From the NCBI GenBank assembly GCA_020059765.1, contig JAGVBM010000283.1, positions 1 to 6,548 on the forward strand: 6,548 bases of DNA, in the 5' to 3' direction. This stretch comes from Bacillota bacterium. Lineage in GTDB: Bacteria; Bacillota; Bacilli; Tumebacillales; Effusibacillaceae. The notes beneath the pieces were generated by a model, which was not told where the DNA came from, did no database searches, and saw nothing but the letters and a program-made list of their open reading frames with translations. Of the stretch, positions 1 to 5,703 are shown one piece after another. Made by a program: the position numbers and the translations under genes. Numbering within the stretch: the first letter of the stretch is position 1; each line of letters opens with the position of its first letter.

Positions 1-1
1 A

Positions 2-412
2 ATCCAGGATCTGGACGAAGCCGGGTTAAAGAGTGCTCTGCAGGCGAAAATCGATGGCAGCTATGTGCTGTACAAGACTCTCCGTGAGCACGATGTGGAT
101 TTTGTGGTGTTCTTTTCTTCTGGAGAATCTTTTACCGGAAATATCGGCTGGGGGGCGTACGCCGCTGCCTGCAATTTTCAGGATGCTTTTGCTCTTCATT
201 TGCGGCAGGAGGCGAAGTGGCCGGTACATGTTGTCAATTGGGGATTTTGGGAAGGGAATGAACGCGGGGACGCAGAGATTCTAAAAGCAAAGGGAATCAT
301 TCCCATCACCTTGAAACAGGGGGCAGAGGCGCTGGAACGCATCTTGGCCAACGATGTCTCCCAAGTTATGGCTATTAATGTTGCCGATCCGATCCTGGAG
401 AGAATGGGTGTC
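2..412 (+). other. Ketoreductase (KR) domain, C-terminal half
   Basis: This is the catalytic half of an NADPH-dependent short-chain-reductase-type KR that reduces the beta-keto group of the carrier-bound chain. Aligning by eye to the known Lys/Ser/Tyr spacing of PKS ketoreductases (Ser 13 and Lys 37 residues before Tyr) gives Lys16 (in LQAKIDG), Ser40 (second Ser of FFSSGES) and Tyr53 (in GWGAYAAAC). All three are present, so the domain is predicted to be active. The residue four after Tyr, Asn in many cis-AT KRs, is Cys57 here, similar to the YAAGC-type signature I recall from trans-AT KRs. The NWGFW motif at residues 79-83 and the closing segment ending near ILERMGV are typical KR C-terminus. 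The nucleotide-binding motif and the residues that predict stereochemistry lie upstream, outside the window. Confidence 0.9.
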
Positions 413-1942
413 GTGCTGCCAAACAAGCAGACCGTGACTCAACCCTCGCTGGCAATGTATGGGGAGGCACAAGGAAATGCACTGTCTCAAATTGCATCCA
501 CTCAGATAATGGAACATCAGGATTCAACCGGAATCTCCGGTGAAATCTCGCTTGAGGTTGTCAGCGAGCAGGTAAAAGAAATATTTGCCGAATCGTTGAA
601 GATTGGCAAGGAGAAGTTCGACGTTCAGATGGACCTTGCCAATTACGGTGTCGATTCACTGATTGTCATCAATCTGCACAAGGCGCTTGAAGAACGAATG
701 GGAACTCTGCCTGCGACCTTGATTATTGAGAATCAAACGATTCATGAAATCGCCGTTTATCTTCTGAACAACCATTCGGATGCGATAAGCAAACTTTTGG
801 GTGGAGACGCGGCACAGGAGCCGTCTGAGGCAGAACAACCGGAAAGTGGGGAGCCGGAGCCTGAACTGTTTTCATGGGTAGTGGCTGGATCGACCGACTT
901 GAAGACCATGACAGACGAGGTAAGCAACGAAAGGGGGATTATTGAGGATGTCGAAGCTCTTCGTACGGTAGAACCTGAAGATGTCCCCACCTTTTTCGAA
1001 AGCTATGGCCTGTCCTACCGGGATTCTACATTACGAAATGCTGAAAACGGCGTGTTCCATGACAGGTTTGATCTGGCCCGACAGTCGGCTGAAGGATTGG
1101 TGCAACTCCTGATGAAGACTCCGTCCTGTGAACAAGTGGAAGTCATTGCGATGGGACAGGGAATACCGATCCTGTTCCTGCCTGCCGTGGCATTAACGGT
1201 TCCGGTTTGGTACAAACAGTTCCTGCATCTTCGCGAGAAGTTTCAATTGCTTGTCATTCACGCTCCTGGATATGGCTTGAGTCAAACCATCAAGGAAGCC
1301 AACACGAAAGGAGTGGCCACGGTCTTTAGCGAGGTTCTGGAGCGGCTGAATTTGGGACGTCCGGTTCACGTGGTGGGGTCGTGTTTCGGATCCATTGCCG
1401 CGACCTATCTGGCACGGTTCTTCCCGCAACAGGTCTCCTCACTTTCTCTGGTGGGCGGTTTCTATGACAATTCCGACCTGCCCGATTTTGAGATGGCGAA
1501 CTTGAAGATCGAGGAAATCATGGGAATGGTGCAAACAGTCTCAAATTCGCTGAAAGCGGACTTTGACAACGTGGCTGCCCACCTCAAAGGAAGAAACAGA
1601 AAGCGGAAAGACGATATCCTGCAAGGCCGAGACTTGCTGCTGAACAGCCAGTGCGCAAACCCGTTAACGGCTATGAAATATCTCAATGAAATGTTGACGT
1701 TGTCTACCTTGGAATGGCTGCCTCAAATTCAGATACCAACGCAATGCATTTATGGTGATCTTGACACAGTGGTGAATCCAGAACGATCACGCGTCATTCA
1801 CGAGCACGTTCCCAACTCTGTGCTCGAAGAGATTCCTGGTGCAGGACATTATCCTTTCATGACTCACCACGATCTCTTCAATCCCATTCTTGAAAAATTC
1901 ATTCTTGAACATGAATCCCAGGTTGCCAGTACCGTCGTGTAA
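2..1942 (+). CDS. C-terminal part of a modular polyketide synthase: KR - ACP - linker - Cys-type thioesterase (5' end outside the window)
   Basis: The reading frame is open from position 2 to the TAA at 1940-1942 (646 residues) and continues upstream, so this is the 3' end of a large gene. Residue numbers below count from position 2. Residues 1 to about 137 are the second half of a ketoreductase, about 185-257 an acyl carrier protein with the GVDSL phosphopantetheine site, about 262-378 a Pro/Glu-rich linker, and about 379-640 an alpha/beta-hydrolase with a Cys nucleophile. Ketoreductase motifs such as the AYAAACNFQDAFA segment and the NWGFW segment, and the TLIIENQTI segment of the carrier protein, resemble trans-AT PKSs of Bacillota as I recall them. 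That subtype is an inference because no KS or AT region is visible. A terminal hydrolase after the last carrier protein marks this as the likely end of the assembly line. The first in-frame alternative start (GTG at 65) is internal to the KR and is not a real start. The next gene begins 38 bases downstream. Confidence 0.93.
   Translation: MQDLDEAGLKSALQAKIDGSYVLYKTLREHDVDFVVFFSSGESFTGNIGWGAYAAACNFQDAFALHLRQEAKWPVHVVNWGFWEGNERGDAEILKAKGIIPITLKQGAEALERILANDVSQVMAINVADPILERMGVVLPNKQTVTQPSLAMYGEAQGNALSQIASTQIMEHQDSTGISGEISLEVVSEQVKEIFAESLKIGKEKFDVQMDLANYGVDSLIVINLHKALEERMGTLPATLIIENQTIHEIAVYLLNNHSDAISKLLGGDAAQEPSEAEQPESGEPEPELFSWVVAGSTDLKTMTDEVSNERGIIEDVEALRTVEPEDVPTFFESYGLSYRDSTLRNAENGVFHDRFDLARQSAEGLVQLLMKTPSCEQVEVIAMGQGIPILFLPAVALTVPVWYKQFLHLREKFQLLVIHAPGYGLSQTIKEANTKGVATVFSEVLERLNLGRPVHVVGSCFGSIAATYLARFFPQQVSSLSLVGGFYDNSDLPDFEMANLKIEEIMGMVQTVSNSLKADFDNVAAHLKGRNRKRKDDILQGRDLLLNSQCANPLTAMKYLNEMLTLSTLEWLPQIQIPTQCIYGDLDTVVNPERSRVIHEHVPNSVLEEIPGAGHYPFMTHHDLFNPILEKFILEHESQVASTVV
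554..775 (+). other. Acyl carrier protein (ACP) domain
   Basis: A phosphopantetheine-binding carrier domain of about 74 residues holds the growing chain for the terminal module. The attachment serine is Ser219 (codon 656-658) within NYGVDSLIV. Helix 3 onward reads through the TLIIENQTIHE segment, which matches the usual pattern of Leu/Phe-Glu-x-Gln-Thr-Ile in trans-AT carrier proteins. There is only one ACP between the KR and the terminal hydrolase, so there is no tandem ACP array here. After the domain the sequence becomes Glu/Pro-rich (about 814-870). Confidence 0.93.
1136..1930 (+). other. Terminal alpha/beta-hydrolase (thioesterase-like) domain with a cysteine nucleophile
   Basis: This is a chain-release or chain-processing domain at the very end of the PKS. 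It opens with GQGIPILFLP, then the HAPGYGLS oxyanion-loop-like segment, then the nucleophile elbow VVGSCFGS, in which Cys461 (codon TGT 1382-1384) replaces the usual Ser of G-x-S-x-G. The other triad members are present: Asp588 in YGDLDTVV (codon 1763-1765) and His616 in GAGHYPF (codon 1847-1849). The fold resembles free-standing alpha/beta-hydrolases more than typical PKS type I thioesterases. Family knowledge: a few NRPS/PKS thioesterases use Cys, for example those of obafluorin and sulfazecin, which close strained four-membered rings. Whether this domain forms a ring, hydrolyses, or transfers to another nucleophile cannot be read from sequence. The intact Asp and His argue against a dead domain. 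Confidence 0.85.
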
Positions 1943-1960
1943 GACGTGAATTCTTGGGCA

Positions 1961-1968
1961 GAGAGGAG
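1961..1968 (+). promoter_or_regulatory. Ribosome binding site for the HpaB-type gene
   Basis: GAGAGGAG lies upstream of the ATG at 1981, with 12 bases between AGGAG and the start, slightly longer than ideal. It supports ATG 1981 over an in-frame TTG at 1954, which would lie upstream of this site and has no purine-rich sequence of its own. Confidence 0.65.
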
Positions 1969-1980
1969 CAGGTAGCGGGT

Positions 1981-3489
1981 ATGGATGCGATTCAGAAAAA
2001 ACAGTCCGTTTTCCATCCGCAATTGGATTACCAATTGCAGATGGAGATGCACAGGGCAACGGGAGTTTTTTCCGGCAAGGCCTACATTGAAAGCTTGAAA
2101 GATGGCCGTGAAGTCTGGATGGACGGCAGGAAGGTCGATGTTACTGCACATCCTGCATTTTCGGGATTGCTGGGGGAATTGGTGCGTCTGTACGATTTGC
2201 AACATTCGGATGACTTCAAAGAGAGGATGACGTCCGTATCTCCCTACAGTGGGAACCGTGTCAGCCTGTCCTACTTGTTGCCGACAACAAAGGAGCAGCT
2301 GGCGGCAAAGTGGGAGAATTCCCATATCTGGATGGAGCAGAGTTGGGGGCAGTTGCCAAGGGTACCCGATTTTATGTCAAACGTTGTCGTCGGTCTGTAT
2401 GATTTCCGAGACAGACTGGGCAGGATTGATCCCCGTTTTCGGGAGAATGTCATCCGTTACCATCTCTACTGCCAGGAGCATAACATCAGCATTACCCATG
2501 CGATCGGGGATCCGCAAATTGACCGTTCGGCCACCCCGGTTGATGATCCGGACATGGCCCTGCGAGTTGTCAGAGAAACATCGGATGGCATCATTATCCG
2601 GGGAGCGAAACAATTGGCTACGCTGGCACCTCTTGCACACGAGGTTCTGATTTATATGTCGCCTAACTTTGCACTGCGGGAGCGGCCGGAATTTGTGGTT
2701 TGGTGTGCTTTGCCGATGGCGTCTCCGGGGCTCAAGATCCTGTGCCGTAAGGCTCATTCCCTGCATATCACCGGCCACAGCCATCCGTTTGCCAGTCGCT
2801 ATGATGAGCAGGACGCGATGCTGTTCTTTGATGACGTTTTTGTGCCTTGGGAACGAGTGTTTTTGCTCCATGACAGTCAAACCGCTCTTGAAGGTTTTTC
2901 CCGCCTGAATGCATGGGCATTGTATGTCGGACACATCCGTTTTTACCATCGGCTTCTCACGTTGCTGGGAGTGGCATCGCTTATTTCAAAATCCATTGGT
3001 GTGAACAACTTCCGGGAGATTCAAAACATGCTGGGTGAATTGACAACTTACGTGGAAATGACCCGGCTCGCACTTTTGGCAATGCAGCAGGAAGCCTATT
3101 TAACGGAAGGGGGGCATGTTGCTCCGGGAAGTACGTTGGGGCCTGACGCCTACGCCGCCCAGGTCGCCGAACGGGTGACAGAAATTGTCCGCGAAATCGG
3201 CGCTTCCGGAATCATCATGCAGCCAAGCGAGGCTGATCTGGCGTCTCCGGAACTCCGCCCGTTGTTGGAAAAATACATGAGGGGAAAAGGAATCGAGGTT
3301 GATCAGAAGTCCCGTCTCTTTCGAGTGGCATGGGATTTGGTAGCCGACAGCTATGGAGTGCGGCAGGAGATGTATGAAAAATGGTACCGGGGCAACGTCG
3401 TTCGCAATCGAATTTCACTCTACAATCAGTTTGACCGTGCCTCCATTGAGGAGCGTATCAAATCCTTGATTGCCAGCCCTTTGCGTTAA
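1981..3489 (+). CDS. HpaB-family FADH2-dependent monooxygenase (4-hydroxyphenylacetate 3-hydroxylase-like, large component)
   Basis: The predicted 502-residue cytoplasmic protein is within the usual size of the HpaB/PvcC family (about 480-520). These enzymes use free FADH2 supplied by a separate flavin reductase to hydroxylate phenols, sometimes on carrier-tethered substrates. Family landmarks in order are GKAYIESLKDGREVW (near residues 32-46), THPAF-like AHPAF, RLYDLQH, PRVPDF (126-131), THAIGDPQIDR (172-182), GAKQLATLAPLAHEV, a FFDDVFVPWERV segment and C-terminal EKYMRGKG. Compared with E. coli HpaB as I recall it, substrate-pocket Arg113 and His155 correspond to Arg127 and His173, while Tyr117 corresponds to Phe131. 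No reductase partner is in the window. The gene starts 38 bases after the PKS stop, so co-transcription is likely, and in context this is a tailoring oxygenase. The natural substrate is unknown; an acyl-CoA-dehydrogenase-like fold alone would not fix it. Confidence 0.9.
   Translation: MDAIQKKQSVFHPQLDYQLQMEMHRATGVFSGKAYIESLKDGREVWMDGRKVDVTAHPAFSGLLGELVRLYDLQHSDDFKERMTSVSPYSGNRVSLSYLLPTTKEQLAAKWENSHIWMEQSWGQLPRVPDFMSNVVVGLYDFRDRLGRIDPRFRENVIRYHLYCQEHNISITHAIGDPQIDRSATPVDDPDMALRVVRETSDGIIIRGAKQLATLAPLAHEVLIYMSPNFALRERPEFVVWCALPMASPGLKILCRKAHSLHITGHSHPFASRYDEQDAMLFFDDVFVPWERVFLLHDSQTALEGFSRLNAWALYVGHIRFYHRLLTLLGVASLISKSIGVNNFREIQNMLGELTTYVEMTRLALLAMQQEAYLTEGGHVAPGSTLGPDAYAAQVAERVTEIVREIGASGIIMQPSEADLASPELRPLLEKYMRGKGIEVDQKSRLFRVAWDLVADSYGVRQEMYEKWYRGNVVRNRISLYNQFDRASIEERIKSLIASPLR
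2019..2038. repeat. Perfect 8-bp inverted repeat with a 4-base loop inside the start of the monooxygenase gene
   Basis: GCAATTGG (2019-2026) and CCAATTGC (2031-2038) are separated by ATTA. The stem lies 39 bases inside the coding sequence. It could form an mRNA hairpin near the translation start. One such repeat in a window this long is roughly what chance allows, so no function is claimed. Confidence 0.5.
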
Positions 3490-3599
3490 CCCGTCATTGG
3501 GGCACTTTGCTCACGGGTCCGTCCCATCGGTAACCGGTTGCGAAAAAGTGCCTGACATGGCTTGCCAGTATCAAAACTCTACCATAAGGAAGGTTGATT
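3490..3599 (+). other. 110-base intergenic region with alternative stem-loops
   Basis: Two mutually exclusive pairings can be drawn. CCCGT (3490-3494) can pair with ACGGG (3513-3517), or GGCACTTT (3501-3508) can pair perfectly with AAAGTGCC (3545-3552) across a 36-base loop. An 8-bp palindrome AACCGGTT lies at 3532-3539. No T-run follows any stem, so this does not look like an intrinsic terminator. I see no convincing sigma-A promoter. The region may be a leader or processing site ahead of the exporter gene, or just spacer. Confidence 0.35.
3586..3593 (+). promoter_or_regulatory. Ribosome binding site for the MATE exporter gene
   Basis: AAGGAAGG sits 6 bases before the ATG at 3600. It fixes the start there rather than at the TTG at 3594, which directly abuts the site. 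Confidence 0.8.
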
Positions 3600-4988
3600 A
3601 TGAGCGAAATGCAAAACAAGGCCGAAAATCCGTTGTTCAGGTTGACGATCTGGATGATTGCCATCCCGATTTTCGTAGATTTCCTTCTGACGTTTTCCGT
3701 GTTCTTTACAGACTCATTCTTTTTGAGCCGCATTTCAGACACGGCTGCTGCGAGTGTTGGTTCGATGATCCCGGTGTTCATGGTGGCAGTTCTGCTGTTC
3801 ATGATGATAGCCCAAGGAGGGTCCAACGTCGCGGGACAATTCCTGGGTGCCCAGCAGACGGATAAAGTGGAGGACACGTATACCGGAACCCTTTTCATCA
3901 ATACGATGGCAGGTCTGGCCACCGGACTTCTATTTTTCTTCGGGTCCTCCGCAATATCCAAGGCCATGGGACTCTCTGGCGATGCGTTCACTTTTGCCGA
4001 CACCTATCTGCACTATATTTCCTTGGCTTTGGTCGTGATGGCAATGAAGTATGCACTGGCCAGTGTGTTCATATCCCAAGGCAAGACCGTCTGGAACATG
4101 TATGCTGGGATTCTTGTCAATGTCCTGAACATTGGCTTAAACATTCTGTTCTTGTACGGGCTAGAAATGGGGATTTTCGGTGTCATTCTGGCAACCACCA
4201 TTTCCCAAATTGTCGTTTTACTGTTCTTCTGGTTTGTCATCAAGCGCCAGTTTCAGGTTCCCTACAACTGGAGTCGATTGTTCCGAAATTTCAGTCAAAC
4301 TGTCAAACCGGTACTGGCAATCGGCCTTCCCTCTGCGGTGCAGCCGATATCAACCGAGTTGGGGATGCTGGTGATATCAGCGATGGCCGTTCAGTTGGGA
4401 GAAGAGGCAATGGCGGCAAGAACCTATGTGATGAATTTGCTTACCTTGGCCATATGCTGGGCAGCTTCAATTGCGATCGGCAACCAGGTCCTGGTGGCCC
4501 ATCGGGTTGGTGCGCAACTCCATGAGGATGCCAAAAAAGTGTTGGCCAGCAATCTGGTCATAGCAATGGCAGGAAGCGGCGGTATTGCCATTGTGCTGTA
4601 TTTGCTAAGCAATGTCCTAATCGGCATCTTTACCGATAACGAAACAATCCTAGAAGCCGGAGCCAAATTGCTGTTGGTCGGTCTGCTGCTTGAACCCCTT
4701 CGATCACTCAGCACGATGACAGGATACGCGCTGAAAGCGACCGGCGATGCTGTATTTCCGGCTGCTTGGAGCATTGTGGCAACGTGGGCCGTTGCCATCC
4801 CCTTTGCCTATTATTTCGGTTTGAAGCTTGAGTATGGCATCGTTGGATTGTGGTTGGGACTGGTAATTGATGAAGGTGTTCGAGGGGGGATAAATTATTA
4901 CCGATGGTTGAGCAATAAATGGATGAAAATGGGGATTTTAGTTGGAAGTGAGGTGGAGCTTGATGGAGGAAAGCAAGGAACGCACTGA
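3600..4988 (+). CDS. MATE-family multidrug/natural-product efflux transporter
   Basis: The 462-residue integral membrane protein has about 12 hydrophobic helices, near residues 16-38, 53-73, 96-118, 135-158, 166-186, 191-214, 238-262, 280-302, 318-342, 355-376, 390-408 and 412-434. The length and two-lobe layout fit cation-coupled MATE antiporters. Family-like segments include DSFFLSRISD after helix 1, GSNVAGQFLGA, GLPSAVQ at the start of the second lobe, IAIGNQVLVAHRVGA, and ALKATGDAVFPAAW. There is no signal peptide, as expected. Inside a PKS cluster the likely job is export of the product and self-protection. Substrate and coupling ion (H+ or Na+) cannot be told by eye. The start is chosen by the ribosome binding site at 3586-3593. 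The hydrophilic tail after helix 12 runs into the next gene: its last residues are encoded within the 26-base overlap. Confidence 0.93.
   Translation: MSEMQNKAENPLFRLTIWMIAIPIFVDFLLTFSVFFTDSFFLSRISDTAAASVGSMIPVFMVAVLLFMMIAQGGSNVAGQFLGAQQTDKVEDTYTGTLFINTMAGLATGLLFFFGSSAISKAMGLSGDAFTFADTYLHYISLALVVMAMKYALASVFISQGKTVWNMYAGILVNVLNIGLNILFLYGLEMGIFGVILATTISQIVVLLFFWFVIKRQFQVPYNWSRLFRNFSQTVKPVLAIGLPSAVQPISTELGMLVISAMAVQLGEEAMAARTYVMNLLTLAICWAASIAIGNQVLVAHRVGAQLHEDAKKVLASNLVIAMAGSGGIAIVLYLLSNVLIGIFTDNETILEAGAKLLLVGLLLEPLRSLSTMTGYALKATGDAVFPAAWSIVATWAVAIPFAYYFGLKLEYGIVGLWLGLVIDEGVRGGINYYRWLSNKWMKMGILVGSEVELDGGKQGTH
4951..4956 (+). promoter_or_regulatory. Ribosome binding site for the SAP-domain gene, inside the exporter gene
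   Basis: AGGTGG within the 3' end of the exporter coding sequence lies 6 bases before the ATG at 4963. It supports that start over the upstream in-frame TTG at 4942 and GTG at 4948, and implies translational coupling to the exporter. Confidence 0.65.
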
Positions 4989-5613
4989 GGGACGTCAGTT
5001 GAGCTCTGAGCGTCCCCCATTGACTCCTGAAATCAGCATACACGATTTTCGAAATTTCTATTGGTACCTTGACGAACTTGCGAAGTTCTGCCGTCAACTG
5101 GGATTGCCAACTTCGGGACAAAAACTTGATCTTGTTGCCAGGATTGAGATGTATCTAACGACTGGAACGATTGACAAGAAGAATCAGCCAAAAAAAAGCG
5201 AAAAATCAAAAACAAAAGGAAAAGGACCCATTACCCTCGACTCAGTCGTTACGAATGACTACAGGTGCAACGACGAAACTCGCGCTTTCTTCAAATCGGT
5301 CATTGGCGATCACTTTCACTTTACCGCCCATTTGCAAAAATTCCGCCGGGAAAACAAGCATCGAACTTTGACTTATGGGGACCTCGCGCGGGAATGGGCT
5401 GCAGAATACGAACGGAGGAAAGATAAAAATTACAAGCCAAAGATCGAGAAAACCTGGGAGTATAACCAGTTTGTCCGCGATTATATGGCAGACAGGGAAC
5501 GGAACGCAGGCAAGTCGATGCGGGATGCGGCAAAAGCATGGAATCTTGTAAGAACTCACCAGGGTCCGCACACTTACGAGGAGTACAAGAAACTGCGGCA
5601 AAACATCGAATAG
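4963..5613 (+). CDS. SAP-domain / DUF6434-type protein of unknown function
   Basis: The 216-residue soluble protein has three parts. Residues about 28-68 form a SAP-like helix-turn-helix module (the SAP_new25 type, by recall): IHDFRNFYWYLDELAKFC followed by GLPTSGQKLDLVARIEMYL. SAP modules in general bind DNA. A Lys-rich linker follows at about 72-88. Residues about 91-215 match the DUF6434 pattern as I remember it, with RAFFKSVIGDHFHFTAHLQKF, then TLTYGDL, WEYNQFVRDYM and a final TYEEY segment. No enzymatic motif, signal peptide or membrane helix is visible. The domain pair is widespread as single genes in bacteria with no established function. The gene overlaps the exporter by 26 bases in a different frame and precedes the type II thioesterase by 90 bases, so it sits inside the cluster rather than at its edge. 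A DNA-binding or regulatory role is possible but unproven. Family assignment is by pattern memory, not search. Confidence 0.75.
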   Translation: MEESKERTEGRQLSSERPPLTPEISIHDFRNFYWYLDELAKFCRQLGLPTSGQKLDLVARIEMYLTTGTIDKKNQPKKSEKSKTKGKGPITLDSVVTNDYRCNDETRAFFKSVIGDHFHFTAHLQKFRRENKHRTLTYGDLAREWAAEYERRKDKNYKPKIEKTWEYNQFVRDYMADRERNAGKSMRDAAKAWNLVRTHQGPHTYEEYKKLRQNIE

Positions 5614-5703
5614 GCAAGCTTTCATGCTGCTCAACAACCAGCAGATCCCGGTTCATCACTTGTGGATCAAGACAATTTTACAGTTCGGGAGAAGGTGTAC
5701 GCG
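5614..5703 (+). other. 90-base intergenic spacer
   Basis: This stretch holds a weak 5-bp stem (CTGCT 5627-5631 with AGCAG 5640-5644, 8-base loop) without a T-run, and the ribosome binding site of the next gene. I see no convincing promoter or terminator, which favours read-through from the SAP gene. Confidence 0.4.
5689..5697 (+). promoter_or_regulatory. Ribosome binding site for the type II thioesterase gene
   Basis: GAGAAGGTG, with AAGG 8 bases before the ATG at 5704, supports that start. The in-frame GTG at 5662 lies upstream and lacks a comparable site. Confidence 0.65.

Noticed and set aside
65..67. GTG as a possible start codon of the first gene
   Set aside because: It lies inside the ketoreductase, between the catalytic Lys and Ser; the frame is open and KR-like from position 2, so the gene starts upstream of the window.
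1954..1956. TTG start for the monooxygenase gene
   Set aside because: It would add nine residues encoded partly by the ribosome binding site itself; ATG 1981 fits better with the purine-rich GAGAGGAG upstream of it.
1864..2325. 153-codon open frame on the - strand spanning the PKS/monooxygenase junction
   Set aside because: It overlaps two well-supported genes, has no family resemblance and I see no clear ribosome binding site, so it is treated as a chance frame.
2377..2949. 190-codon open frame on the - strand
   Set aside because: It lies fully antisense to the well-supported HpaB-type gene, its translation is Arg/Cys/Gln-rich without a recognisable family, and it appears to be a shadow frame.
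3562..3588. Possible sigma-A promoter (TTGCCA with CATAAG)
   Set aside because: The spacing is only 15 bases and the -10 overlaps the ribosome binding site of the exporter, so a transcript would begin too close to the start codon.
3494..4003. 169-codon open frame on the - strand
   Set aside because: It is antisense to the exporter start and has no recognisable domain; the exporter on the + strand has clear helices and a strong ribosome binding site.
5627..5644. Possible terminator after the SAP gene
   Set aside because: The stem is only 5 bp with an 8-base loop and no T-run follows.
5671..5676. GACAAT as a -10 element ahead of the thioesterase gene
   Set aside because: No -35-like hexamer lies at 16-18 bases upstream; the match is weak.
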